DNA of 64,000 nucleotides from DATEOR01 sp046733475 (GTDB taxonomy: Bacteria > Actinomycetota > Thermoleophilia > Gaiellales > Gaiellaceae), in contig JBKPPF010000052.1 of assembly GCA_046733475.1 (NCBI GenBank), forward strand, positions 1 to 64,000, read 5' to 3'. A model generated the notes under the pieces. The model made no database searches, was not told the DNA's origin, and worked only from the letters and a program-made list of their open reading frames with translations. This document shows positions 51,395 through 59,732 of this stretch, piece by piece. The translations under genes were made by a program, and so were the position numbers. Each line of letters opens with the position of its first letter. Positions within the stretch are counted from its first letter, which is position 1.

Positions 51395-52807
51395 CTAGGG
51401 CAGGACGTCGAGGTATTCGTTCACGTCCCAGTCGCTCACCTGGGCGCAGTGCCGCTCCCATTCGTCCCGCTTGTAGTGCATGAACACACGGTACATGTCG
51501 CCTGGAAGCGCGTTCTTGACCACTTCGTCCTCTTCGAGAGCGTCGAGCGCGGCGCCGAAAGTCATCGGCAGGCGCTTGACCTCCTTGCCCGCCTCCATCG
51601 CCTCATAGATGTTCCTTTCCTCCGGATCGCCCGGATCGAGCTTGCGCTCGATGCCGTCGCGCATCGCGGCCAGGAGCACGGAGAGTGAGAGGTACGGGTT
51701 CACCGCGGAGTCGACCGTTCGGTACTCGAAGCGCCCGGGGGCGGAGACGCGGAGGGCAGTCGTGCGGTTCTGGAAGCCCCAGTCGGCGAAGACCGGCGCC
51801 CAGAAGCCCGTGTCCCAGAGCCGCCGGTAGGAGTTCACCGTGGAACAGGTCAGCGCGGTCAGCGCAGGCTGATGGGCCATGATCCCGCCGATCGCCCAGA
51901 GGCCGTGCTGCCCGGGCTTCTGCTGGTCCTCCCCTTCCGGCACGAAGACGTTCTCGTCACCGCGCCAGATGGAGATGTTGTGGTGACAGCCGTTAGCGGA
52001 CACGCCCATGAACGGCTTGGGCATGAAGCACGGGAAGGCGCCGAGCTCGCGACCGACCTGCTTGCAGATCTGGCGGAACGTGGAGAGGTTGTCGGCGGCC
52101 AGCTCTGCCCGATCGAAGCCGAAGTTGAGCTCGATCTGACCGGGCGCATCCTCGTGGTCGCCCTGGATCATGTCGAGCCCGAGCTTCTGGCCGTACTCGA
52201 CGACGCGGTTGATGATCGGCTGGAGCTCCGAGAACTGGTCGATGTGGTAGCAGTAGGGCTTCGTGACGCCCTCGACCGAAGGCGTTCCGTCGTCGTTCAG
52301 CTTCAGCCACATCATCTCGGGCTCGGTGCCGGCGCGGAGATGGAGGCCGGTCGCCTCCTCGAAATCGGCCTGCTGGCGGATGAGGTTGCCGCGGCAGTCG
52401 GAGGTCAGGAACGCGCCCGGGTCCTCTCGCTCCTCGCGGTTGCGGAAGCACTGGCACCAGACGCGGGCGAGCTTCTTCCCGTCACCGGCCGTCCACGGAA
52501 GGACGGCGAAAGTCTCGGGCTCCGGAATGCCGACGAGCTCCGCGGCCTCCGGCCCATAACCGATGTAGTTCCCGTGGCGGTCGATGAAGAGATTCGCCGT
52601 GGCGCCGTAGACGAGCTGGAAGCCCTTGTTGGCGATCGTCTCCCAGTGGGGAGCGGGGACGCCTTTCCCCATGATCCGCCCCGTGACCGAGGGAAATTGG
52701 TAGTAAACGTACGAGATGTCCTCGGCGTCGATCCGCTTGCGGACTTCCTTGATGCGCTCTGCACGCCCGTCGGCTTCGACGAAGCGCTCGAGGTCCGTAG
52801 TCGCCAC
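51395..52807 (-). CDS. Glutamine synthetase-family ligase (GlnT/GmaS-like)
   Basis: 470 residues from GTG 52807, preceded by AGGAGGA. GS-fold segments: GTEPEMMWLKL (metal-binding Glu), GDHEDAPGQIELNFGFDRA, ANGCHHNISIWRGDENVFV, and VDSAVNPYLSLSVLLAAM near the ATP site. It belongs to the GlnT/GmaS branch rather than classic GlnA. GmaS joins methylamine to glutamate giving gamma-glutamylmethylamide, the substrate of MgsABC, whose homologues follow it here. GlnT-GlxBCD operons of uncertain role have the same layout, so GmaS function is a hypothesis. Confidence 0.85.
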   Translation of the reverse strand: MATTDLERFVEADGRAERIKEVRKRIDAEDISYVYYQFPSVTGRIMGKGVPAPHWETIANKGFQLVYGATANLFIDRHGNYIGYGPEAAELVGIPEPETFAVLPWTAGDGKKLARVWCQCFRNREEREDPGAFLTSDCRGNLIRQQADFEEATGLHLRAGTEPEMMWLKLNDDGTPSVEGVTKPYCYHIDQFSELQPIINRVVEYGQKLGLDMIQGDHEDAPGQIELNFGFDRAELAADNLSTFRQICKQVGRELGAFPCFMPKPFMGVSANGCHHNISIWRGDENVFVPEGEDQQKPGQHGLWAIGGIMAHQPALTALTCSTVNSYRRLWDTGFWAPVFADWGFQNRTTALRVSAPGRFEYRTVDSAVNPYLSLSVLLAAMRDGIERKLDPGDPEERNIYEAMEAGKEVKRLPMTFGAALDALEEDEVVKNALPGDMYRVFMHYKRDEWERHCAQVSDWDVNEYLDVLP

Positions 52808-52833
52808 GAACTTCCTCCTGGTCGGGATGCCGG

Positions 52834-52855
52834 TGCGCGGATACTAAAGCGCGCA
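52834..52855 (-). promoter_or_regulatory. Inverted repeat around a possible -10 element upstream of the GS-like gene
   Basis: Arms TGCGCG and CGCGCA flank a 10-base centre which on the minus strand contains TAGTAT, a fair -10 hexamer, 27 bases before the GTG start. No good -35 is visible. A repressor bound here would block polymerase. Weak evidence only. Confidence 0.3.
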
Positions 52856-52888
52856 ACTGGCTCCCTCCACTTGAAGCGCGAAGACGGG

Positions 52889-53221
52889 CTAGGAAAGGTC
52901 GACTTCGCGGTTGAGAACGTGCTCGTAGATCTCGCGGTAGAGGCCGATCGCCTGGCCGACGTCCCCGGGGTCGAAGTCCTCGCCGCGATCGACGATCAGC
53001 CGGATCTCGTGCGCCGCCCGATACGAGCCCAGCACCTCGGGATCGACGCCCTCGTCGTCCACTTGGTCGGCTGTGTCCACGGGATACCCCGCCTCCAGCA
53101 GCATCCGCCGGACGAGGTCGTCGAGGTCGCCGAGCGCCTCGACCGGCGAGTCGACGACGAGCGGTTCGAGCTGCTGCCATTCCGACTCCCAGGCGTGCCG
53201 GTCAAGTCCAGGTTCGACCAT
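52889..53221 (-). CDS. Hypothetical acidic protein, 110 aa
   Basis: ATG 53221 follows a clear AGGAGGACC site. The product is acidic and helical, with ESEWQQLEPLVVDSPVEALGDLDDLVRRMLLEAG and a C-terminal YREIYEHVLNREVDLS. I do not recognise it. It is upstream of and in the same direction as the GS-like operon, 81 bases away, and divergent from purD with a 65-base gap; it might lead that operon. Confidence 0.65.
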   Translation of the reverse strand: MVEPGLDRHAWESEWQQLEPLVVDSPVEALGDLDDLVRRMLLEAGYPVDTADQVDDEGVDPEVLGSYRAAHEIRLIVDRGEDFDPGDVGQAIGLYREIYEHVLNREVDLS

Positions 53222-53232
53222 ACTGGTCCTCC

Positions 53233-53250
53233 TACCGCTCGACGGCGGTA
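53233..53250. promoter_or_regulatory. Inverted repeat between purD and divergent small gene
   Basis: TACCGC and GCGGTA arms surround TCGACG. It lies just upstream of the purD -35 element and overlaps the ribosome-site region of the divergent gene, so a bound regulator could influence both. Confidence 0.35.
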
Positions 53251-53251
53251 T

Positions 53252-53279
53252 TTGAAACACCCGCCCGCGACCTTAAACT
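53252..53279 (+). promoter_or_regulatory. purD promoter (leaderless)
   Basis: TTGAAA (53252-53257), 16 bases, then TAAACT (53274-53279). The GTG start of purD lies 7 bases further on, so transcription should begin at or near the start codon; no ribosome site is present. The -10 matches the TANNNT pattern of actinobacterial promoters. Confidence 0.6.
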
Positions 53280-53286
53280 CGCCCTG

Positions 53287-54507
53287 GTGAAGGTGCTGAT
53301 CCTGGGGTCGGGCGGCCGCGAGCATGCGCTCGCGTGGAAGATCGCGCAGAGCGAGCGGCTGACGGAGCTGCATGCGGCGCCGGGGAATCCCGGGATCGCG
53401 GCCCTCGGCCGCTGTCACCCGATCCGCATGGACGACGTCGAGGGCCTCCTCGGCCTCTGCCGCCAGCACGAGATCCACCTCTGCGTCGTCGGCCCGGAGG
53501 CGCCGCTCGTCGCGGGCATCGCGGACGAGCTCAGGCGCGCGGGCGTGGTCGTATTCGGGCCGAGCAAGGCGGCCGCGCGCATCGAGGGGTCGAAGGCCTT
53601 CGCCAAGGAGGTGCTGGAGGCCGCCGCCGTGCCGACCGCCGCCGCCCTTGATGAAGCCCGCGCACCCTGCGTCGTCAAGGCCGACGGCCTCGCGGCGGGC
53701 AAGGGCGTCTTCGTCTGCCGCACGCAGGAGGAAGCGGATGCGGCGCTCGTGCGCGCCCGCGCGCTCGGCGGGGACGTCGTCGTCGAGGAGTTGCTCGAGG
53801 GCGAGGAGGTCTCGCTCTTCGCACTCTCGGACGGCCAGAAGGTCCTCCCACTCGCGCCCGCGCAGGACTTCAAACGGCTGGTGGACGGAGACGAGGGCCC
53901 GAACACGGGCGGCATGGGGAGCTACTCGCCGGTGCCGATGCTCGGCGAGGACGACGTCGAGGAGCTCGCCGGCCTCGTCCACCGTCCGGTGATCGCCGAG
54001 CTCGCGCGGCGCGGCGCGCCGTTCGCCGGCCTCCTGTACGCCGGCCTGATGCTGACCGACGCTGGACCGCGCGTGCTCGAGTTCAACTGCCGTTTCGGCG
54101 ACCCAGAGACGCAGGCGCTCGTCCCTCGCCTGGGCGGCGACATACTCGAAGCGCTTGCCGCGGCCGCGCACGGCGAGCTCGCCGGAGTCGAGCTCGATCC
54201 CGAGCCGCTCGCAGCGGTGGCCGTCGTCCTGGCCGCGCCCGGCTACCCCGACGATCCCCAGAGCGGCGTCCCGATCGGCGGCGTCGAAGTGGCCGCCGCG
54301 ACCGGCGCGCTCATCTTTCACGCGGGCACGGCGCTCCGTCACGGCCAGCTCGTCTCGGCCGGGGGTCGCGTCCTCGACGTCGTCGGCAGGGGGGACACCG
54401 TTTTGGACGCGCGCGAGCAGGCCTATGCTGCCGTCGAGCAGATCGACTTCCCGGGCGCGCAATTCCGAAGAGACATCGCAGCGAAGGCGGTCCATGTCGC
54501 AACCTGA
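53287..54507 (+). CDS. purD: Phosphoribosylamine--glycine ligase
   Basis: 406-residue GARS, an ATP-grasp enzyme joining glycine to phosphoribosylamine. Marks: VLILGSGGREHALAWKIA at the N-terminus, GPEAPLVAGIADELR, GPSKAAARIEGSKAFAKEVL, CVVKADGLAAGKGV, the signature FNCRFGDPETQ, and the late GRVLDVVGRG. GTG start with no ribosome site, matched to a promoter 7 bases upstream. It overlaps purE by 14 bases. Glycine released by sarcosine oxidation would also feed this step. Confidence 0.95.
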   Translation: MKVLILGSGGREHALAWKIAQSERLTELHAAPGNPGIAALGRCHPIRMDDVEGLLGLCRQHEIHLCVVGPEAPLVAGIADELRRAGVVVFGPSKAAARIEGSKAFAKEVLEAAAVPTAAALDEARAPCVVKADGLAAGKGVFVCRTQEEADAALVRARALGGDVVVEELLEGEEVSLFALSDGQKVLPLAPAQDFKRLVDGDEGPNTGGMGSYSPVPMLGEDDVEELAGLVHRPVIAELARRGAPFAGLLYAGLMLTDAGPRVLEFNCRFGDPETQALVPRLGGDILEALAAAAHGELAGVELDPEPLAAVAVVLAAPGYPDDPQSGVPIGGVEVAAATGALIFHAGTALRHGQLVSAGGRVLDVVGRGDTVLDAREQAYAAVEQIDFPGAQFRRDIAAKAVHVAT

Positions 54508-55006
54508 GTCCCACCTGCACGAGGTGCCCTTGGCAGCCCTGGAGGAGTTCGAGGACGCGGGCCCGCTCGTCGGCATCCTCATCGGCTCAGAGTCCGACCG
54601 GGAGGGCATCGAGCCCGCCGTCGAGGAGCTGAACGAGCGCGGGATCTCCAACGAGCTGCGCGTGCTCTCCGCGCACCGCGACCCGCGCGGGGTGGCCGAG
54701 TACGCCTCGAACGCCGCGCTCCGCGGAGTCCGGGTGATCATCGCCGGAGCCGGGATGTCCGCCGCCCTCCCGGGCGCGGTCGCCGCCTACACCGAGTTGC
54801 CCGTGATCGGAGTCCCGATGACGTCCTCGAAGACCGCCGCGGGCGGCCTCGACGCCATCCTCTCCATCGTGCAGATGCCTCCCGGCGTGCCGGTCGCCTG
54901 CGTCTCCCTGAACGGCGCCCGGAACGCCGCGATCCTCGCCGCGAAGATCCTCGCGCAGGGCGGCGGCTACCCGATCGGCCCGGGCGGCCCGGCGACCGCG
55001 GTCTAG
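54494..55006 (+). CDS. purE: N5-carboxyaminoimidazole ribonucleotide mutase
   Basis: 170 residues, class I PurE. The signature GILIGSESDREGIEPAV (family GSxSD) and LSAHRDPRGVAEYA are present, then IIAGAGMSAALPGAVAAYTELPVIGVP and SLNGARNAAILAAKIL. Acts after PurK (not in the window). The N-terminal 22 residues extend beyond the usual start. Followed by a hairpin terminator. Confidence 0.94.
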   Translation: MSQPESHLHEVPLAALEEFEDAGPLVGILIGSESDREGIEPAVEELNERGISNELRVLSAHRDPRGVAEYASNAALRGVRVIIAGAGMSAALPGAVAAYTELPVIGVPMTSSKTAAGGLDAILSIVQMPPGVPVACVSLNGARNAAILAAKILAQGGGYPIGPGGPATAV

Positions 55007-55012
55007 CACGAA

Positions 55013-55036
55013 GACGGGGCCCTCGCGGGTCCCGTC
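55013..55036. terminator. Bidirectional hairpin between purE and convergent gene
   Basis: GACGGGGCCC pairs with GGGTCCCGTC (one G-T wobble) around a TCGC loop, ten bases per arm. It lies 6 bases after the purE stop and 24 bases beyond the minus-strand gene stop, so it can end both. Confidence 0.75.
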
Positions 55037-55060
55037 CGGTCGAATCGTGCCGCCGAGCGG

Positions 55061-55633
55061 CTAGTCGTCGTCTCCACCGCCGGGGCCGGAGTTGCCGCCG
55101 TCGTCCGAGCCGTGCCCGGAGTCGTCGCCGCCTCCGCCGCCCTGCCCGGAGTTGTCCTCGTCGGCGTCATCGTCGTCGTGGCTCGAGCCGGGGCCGGAAT
55201 TGGCAGAGGGGCCCGAGTTGTCTTCGTCTCGGTCCTCGACCTCGCCCTGGTCGTCGTCGCCGGCTCCGCCGCCCGCACCCGTGCAGCGCGGGTCGTTGGC
55301 GTGCTCGGCCTCGTCGCAGGCACCGCTGATGTCCTCACCCTGGTCGTCGTCGGCGACGGCGTCATCCTCGGCGTGGTCGCGGCCACGGCCGCGGTCGTCG
55401 TTTGCATCCTCGCCCTGCTCGTCCGCGTCGTTGTCCTCGGGAATCTGGGCGCCGGCGCACTCGGGATCGTTCGCGTGCTCGGCCTCGTCGCAGGGGCCCT
55501 TGACATCCACGACCCTGGTCACCAGGTCGGAGCTCGAGCCGCCGTTCGTGCCCGCGGCGACGGCGACGCCGACTCCGACGGCCAGCACCGTGGCGAGAAC
55601 GAGTAGAAGCTTGTTGAAGGGATTCACTGCCAT
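55061..55633 (-). CDS. Secreted acidic Asp/Gly-rich protein with repeated Cys motif
   Basis: 190 residues from ATG 55633 (CGGAGG site). A signal-peptide-like helix is at residues 8-27 (LLLVLATVLAVGVGVAVAAG). The mature part is extremely acidic, with runs of Asp and Glu, and carries the motif CDEAEHANDPxC twice, about residues 48-59 and 104-115. The C-terminal third is Gly/Asp/Ser-rich (GNSGPGGGDDD). Such proteins may bind cations or sit in the cell envelope. No known family. Codon use follows the genome but low complexity makes homology hard to see. Confidence 0.65.
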   Translation of the reverse strand: MAVNPFNKLLLVLATVLAVGVGVAVAAGTNGGSSSDLVTRVVDVKGPCDEAEHANDPECAGAQIPEDNDADEQGEDANDDRGRGRDHAEDDAVADDDQGEDISGACDEAEHANDPRCTGAGGGAGDDDQGEVEDRDEDNSGPSANSGPGSSHDDDDADEDNSGQGGGGGDDSGHGSDDGGNSGPGGGDDD

Positions 55634-55751
55634 GACCTCCGTGGGAATTTGCTGACTCTCTGACCGTAGAGAGGCCCGGTTCAAGCGCGGGCGGCGTTCC
55701 GGTGAAGGTTCGGTCGCCGGGAGTAAAGACTTGGTTCAGGCGCCTGGGGGG

Positions 55752-56168
55752 CTAGTCGTCGCCGCCGGAGCCGCTCGAGCCGGAGTTCGAGGAGCCTGAG
55801 CCCGAGCCGGAACTGTCGTCGGAGCCCCCGCCCGGCCCGGAGTTGCCGCCCGAGTCATCGGACCCTGAAAGGTCGTCGGTGCTCGTGCCCCCGCTCGTCC
55901 CCGATGTACCGTCGTCGGAGCCGCCGTGGTCGTCCCCAGTCGTCGTCCCGGACGAGGAGTCGTCGGACTTACGGTCGTCCTTCTTCTTATCGTCTTTCTT
56001 GGAATCGTCGTCCAGAGCCGTCGGGTTCGCCCTGCCCTGTGGGTTGACGGGCACGGAAGCGGGTGTGGCGGCGATCGTGCTCGCCGAGCTCAGGTACACC
56101 GCGAGCGCGAGTCCGACGGGCAAGGCGAGGCCCGCAAGCGCGACGAGCAGGGTGGTCAGACGGCGCAC
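55752..56168 (-). CDS. Secreted low-complexity acidic Ser/Asp-rich protein
   Basis: 138 residues with a signal peptide (about residues 1-28, LLVALAGLALPVGLALAVYLSSA) and then Lys/Asp (SKKDDKKKDDRKSDDS) followed by Ser/Gly/Asp/Thr repeats. The end, GGNSGPGGGSDDS and SGSGGDD, closely resembles the tail of the protein at 55061-55633, suggesting a shared surface or matrix role. It lies next to a two-component system that may control it. Confidence 0.6.
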   Translation of the reverse strand: MRRLTTLLVALAGLALPVGLALAVYLSSASTIAATPASVPVNPQGRANPTALDDDSKKDDKKKDDRKSDDSSSGTTTGDDHGGSDDGTSGTSGGTSTDDLSGSDDSGGNSGPGGGSDDSSGSGSGSSNSGSSGSGGDD

Positions 56169-56214
56169 GCTCTGAACGTAGCAGCGCCCGTCTTCAGAAT
56201 CGGTAAAGCCCCGG

Positions 56215-57624
56215 TCAGCGATCGGCAGGCGTCTGGCGGAAGACGACCCGCACCCGCGTGCCCGGGCCTTCGGAGAGGGTCACCTCGCCGTGCCAGCGCT
56301 CCACGAGCTCGACCACGATCGCGAGTCCGAGCCCGGTTCCCGGGCCTAGACGTCTGCCGTTAGCCCCCCGGTAGAAGCGCTCGAAGACCCGCGCGCGGTC
56401 CTCCTCGGGGATCCCGGGCCCGTCGTCGGCGACGGCGAGGGCTCCCCGCCCGTTTTCCGAGGCCGCCTCGACGGTCACCTGTGCGCCCGGCGGGGTGTAG
56501 CGAAGCGCGTTCTCGATCAGGTTGTCGACGACGTGCGCGAGGTCGGCCGGGTCGGCGAAGACGAGTGCGTCCTCAAGGCGACCGGCCCCCACGGTCTTTC
56601 CCGCTTCGCCCGCGGGAGCCTGCCACCGCTCGACTGCGTTCTCGGCGACGGAGGAAAGGTCTACGGTTGAGCCCGAGGGCGACGGAGTCGCCGCGCCGGC
56701 GAGCGTGAGCAGGTCGTCCACGAGTGCCTCGAGGCGGTCGAGCTCCTCCTCGGCTTTCTCGGCGTTCTCGCCCGCGACGCCGCCCTCGGCTCGAATGGCC
56801 TCGAGCCGAAGCTTGATCCCGGTCAGCGGAGTGCGGAGCTGGTGCGAGGCGTTCGCCACGAAGTCACGCTGCACGCGCAAGCTCGAGCCGAGAGCGTCGG
56901 CCATACGGTTGAAAGACACGCCCAGCGCCGCGAGCTCCGCCGGGCCGTCGGTCGGAGCCCGCGCATCGAGGTCGCCGCCCCCCAACTCGCCGGCCGTGTC
57001 GCGGAGCCGGCCGAGCGGCCGGGAGACGGTCGTGGCCAGGATCCAGGCGAGCACGAACGCGCCCGCGACGACCGCGAAGCCGATCGCGGCGAGACGAAGC
57101 CAGCTGTTGTGCACGCGGTCGACGACGGAGTCGCGCGAGGCCGACACGCGCACCGCACCCACCACTTCGCCCCCGTCCACGACCGGCACCGTGACGAGCA
57201 GAAGCTCCTCGCCGGCCGTGTCGCTGAACCGGCGCCTGGAGTCGACACGCCCGCCCTCGAGCGCGACCCCGAACTCCGGGCGCTCCGCAGTCCCGAACGT
57301 CGATCCGGTCACGGCCTCGCCGGTGCTGTCCACGAGCACATGGCCGCGCGCATTCGTGACCACGATGCGCTCGTCCGGGGTGGCTGCCGAGGAGCTCACC
57401 GCCTGGGGCAGTGCTGCTTTGTCGACGCTCGCGCCACCCTGGCTCGCCACGACGACATCATCCGAGATGCGCGCCGCGAGAAGGGCGGTCCGGCCCAACA
57501 CGTCGGCCTGGAAGTCGGAGTCCGCTCTCCGTTCGATGCTGAGCGCCAGCGGTATCTCGAGCGCAATGACCACCGCGGCGACGAGATAGGCGGCCGCGAG
57601 AACGAGGCGGGTGCGGAAGCTCAC
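56215..57624 (-). CDS. Sensor histidine kinase
   Basis: 469 residues from GTG 57624, overlapping the response-regulator stop. Membrane helices at about 7-29 and 176-199 enclose an extracellular domain of about 145 residues. A HAMP region follows, then the HisKA box with His261 (NASHQLRTPLTGI), and an HATPase domain with NLIENALRYTPPG, DDGPGIPEEDRARVFERFYRG and TGLGLAIV. Signal unknown. Operon with its OmpR-type partner. Confidence 0.93.
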   Translation of the reverse strand: MSFRTRLVLAAAYLVAAVVIALEIPLALSIERRADSDFQADVLGRTALLAARISDDVVVASQGGASVDKAALPQAVSSSAATPDERIVVTNARGHVLVDSTGEAVTGSTFGTAERPEFGVALEGGRVDSRRRFSDTAGEELLLVTVPVVDGGEVVGAVRVSASRDSVVDRVHNSWLRLAAIGFAVVAGAFVLAWILATTVSRPLGRLRDTAGELGGGDLDARAPTDGPAELAALGVSFNRMADALGSSLRVQRDFVANASHQLRTPLTGIKLRLEAIRAEGGVAGENAEKAEEELDRLEALVDDLLTLAGAATPSPSGSTVDLSSVAENAVERWQAPAGEAGKTVGAGRLEDALVFADPADLAHVVDNLIENALRYTPPGAQVTVEAASENGRGALAVADDGPGIPEEDRARVFERFYRGANGRRLGPGTGLGLAIVVELVERWHGEVTLSEGPGTRVRVVFRQTPADR

Positions 57625-58331
57625 GGTTCCAGCTCGTCCGCGGACGAGAAGCGAAAACCGACGCCGCGGACGGTGTGGATGTAGCGAGGCACGGCTGGAT
57701 CGTCGCCGAGCTTCTTGCGGAGCGAGCTGACGTGGACGTCGAGTGTCTTCGTCGAGCCGAACCAGTTCTGGTCCCAGACCTCCGACACGAGGTCGTCGCG
57801 CTTCACCAGCCGGCCCGCCCTCTCGAGGAGGACGCGTAGGAGCTCGAACTCCTTCACCGTCAGCTCGACGGTCTCTCCGTCCCGGGTCACCGTGCGCGTA
57901 TCGAGGTTCATGGTCACGTCGCCGCTCGCCAGGACTCCGCCGGACGCACCCGCGGGCTCGGCCATGCTCCGCCTGAGGACTGCGCGCATGCGAGCGACGA
58001 GCTCCGCCGCGCTGAAGGGCTTCGTGACGTAGTCGTCCGCGCCGAGCTCGAGGCCGAGCACGCGATCCATCTCCTCTCCCCGCGCGCTCACCATCACGAC
58101 CGGCGTGCGCGACGCCTGCCGGATCTGGCCAAGCACGTCGCGACCGTCGCCGTCCGGAAGCATCACGTCGAGGAGGACGATGTCCGGCGCCTGCGCCGAA
58201 AAGGCCTCGAGGCCGTCCGCGGCCGTCGCGGCGAGGCGGACGTCGAAGCCCTCGCGCCGCAGCGCGTCCGCGAGCGGCTCCGCGATCGGGCGCTCGTCCT
58301 CGATCACCAGGACTTTCTTCCTGCTCACCAT
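57621..58331 (-). CDS. OmpR/PhoB-family response regulator
   Basis: 236 residues. The receiver domain has the acidic pocket E11/D12 and the phosphoacceptor Asp55 in VLLDVMLPDGDG, then Lys in YVTKPFSAAEL. The C-terminal winged helix has LTVKEFELLRVLLERAGRLVKRDDLV and VHVSSLRKKLGDD. Transcribed ahead of its kinase. A TATTGT hexamer 10 bases before the ATG may be a leaderless -10. The closest neighbours under its likely control are the two secreted acidic proteins. Confidence 0.93.
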   Translation of the reverse strand: MVSRKKVLVIEDERPIAEPLADALRREGFDVRLAATAADGLEAFSAQAPDIVLLDVMLPDGDGRDVLGQIRQASRTPVVMVSARGEEMDRVLGLELGADDYVTKPFSAAELVARMRAVLRRSMAEPAGASGGVLASGDVTMNLDTRTVTRDGETVELTVKEFELLRVLLERAGRLVKRDDLVSEVWDQNWFGSTKTLDVHVSSLRKKLGDDPAVPRYIHTVRGVGFRFSSADELEP

Positions 58332-58396
58332 GGCCACGGTCACAATACGGACGCAACGGGCGGTCGGCTTTCCACCGGGTCGCCCACCGCGGGCTC

Positions 58397-58402
58397 TAGA
58401 AT
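58397..58402 (+). promoter_or_regulatory. purB -10 element, probably leaderless
   Basis: TAGAAT fits TANNNT and ends 7 bases before the GTG start of purB, the same spacing as at purD. No ribosome site precedes the start. A -35 is not obvious. Confidence 0.5.
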
Positions 58403-58409
58403 CGAACCG

Positions 58410-59732
58410 GTGATCCCGCGCTATTCCCGCCCGGCCATGCAGCACATCTGGTCGGACGAGGGCAAGCTCGCCCGCTGGCTCGAGGTCGAACTGGCTGCGC
58501 TCGAGGGCTGGAGCGAGATCGGAGCGGTTCCGGCCGACGCGGTCGCGCGCATCCGCGAACGGGCGACGCCGCCGACACCTGAGCGCGTCGCCGAAATCGA
58601 GGAGCGGACGCATCACGACCTCGCCGCCTTCGTGGACGCCGTCGCGGAGGAGCTCGGGGACGACGGACGCTGGTTCCACTTCGGCCTGACCTCTTCCGAC
58701 GTGCTCGACACGACGCTCGCCCTGCAGGCTCGCGAGGCCTGCCGGCTCATCCTCGACGGGCTCCGGAGCGCGTTCGCGGCTGTCGCTCGCCGCGCGGAGG
58801 AGCATCGCGCCACCGTGATGGTTGGGCGAACTCACGGCGTCCACGCCGAGCCGATCACCTTCGGCGCCAAGCTCGCGGGCTGGGCTTTCGAGCTCGAGCG
58901 CGACAGCGACCGGATCGAGCGCGCTCTCGCCGGAATCAGCGTTGCGAAGATCTCGGGCGCGGTCGGGATCTATGGCGGCGGCGACCCCGAGGTGGAGCGG
59001 GTCGCGTGCACCCGCCTCGGACTGGTGCCCGAACCGGTCTCCACACAGGTGGTCCCGCGCGACCGGCATGCCGAGCTCCTCTCGGCGCTGGCCGTCTGCG
59101 CCGCGTCGGTCGAGCGCTTCGCCACCGAGATCCGCCACCTCGCGCGCACCGAGGTCCGCGAGGTCCAGGAGCCATTCGGCCGCGGGCAGAAAGGCTCGTC
59201 CGCGATGCCGCACAAACGGAATCCCATCGTCTCGGAGCGGCTCTGTGGCCTCGCGCGCGTCGTGCGGGCGGCGGCGGCGGTCGGGCTCGAGAACGTCGCG
59301 CTCTGGCACGAGCGAGATATCTCGCACTCGAGCGCCGAGCGCGTCGTGCTCCCCGATGCCTTCCTCGCACTCGATTACATGCTCGACCGGTTCACGTGGC
59401 TCGCCGACGGCCTCATCGTCGACCCTGATCGGATGCGCGCCAACCTCGACTCTTCGCACGGCCTCATCTTCAGCCAGCGCGTCCTGCTCTCGCTCGTCGA
59501 GTCCGGCCTCTCCCGCGACGAGGCCTACCGGCTCGTCCAGCGGAACGCGCTCCGCGTGTGGGACGAGGGGCTCGATTTGCGCACGCTGCTGGAGCAGGAC
59601 CCCGAGGTGACGCTCCCCCCGGAGGCGCTCGACGCCGCCTTCGAGCTGGACGACGCGCTCAAGCACGTCGACATCGTCTTCGATCGACTGTCCGCCCTCA
59701 TGACCCGCAAGGAGGAACCCGTTCATGTCTGA
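58410..59732 (+). CDS. purB: Adenylosuccinate lyase
   Basis: 440 residues, GTG start. The fumarase-superfamily signature GSSAMPHKRNPIV is near residue 270 and the catalytic His region MVGRTHGVHAEPITFG near residue 145; also FGLTSSDVLDTTLALQ. It works twice in purine synthesis (SAICAR to AICAR, adenylosuccinate to AMP). Its stop region overlaps purC by 8 bases. Confidence 0.95.
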   Translation: MIPRYSRPAMQHIWSDEGKLARWLEVELAALEGWSEIGAVPADAVARIRERATPPTPERVAEIEERTHHDLAAFVDAVAEELGDDGRWFHFGLTSSDVLDTTLALQAREACRLILDGLRSAFAAVARRAEEHRATVMVGRTHGVHAEPITFGAKLAGWAFELERDSDRIERALAGISVAKISGAVGIYGGGDPEVERVACTRLGLVPEPVSTQVVPRDRHAELLSALAVCAASVERFATEIRHLARTEVREVQEPFGRGQKGSSAMPHKRNPIVSERLCGLARVVRAAAAVGLENVALWHERDISHSSAERVVLPDAFLALDYMLDRFTWLADGLIVDPDRMRANLDSSHGLIFSQRVLLSLVESGLSRDEAYRLVQRNALRVWDEGLDLRTLLEQDPEVTLPPEALDAAFELDDALKHVDIVFDRLSALMTRKEEPVHV

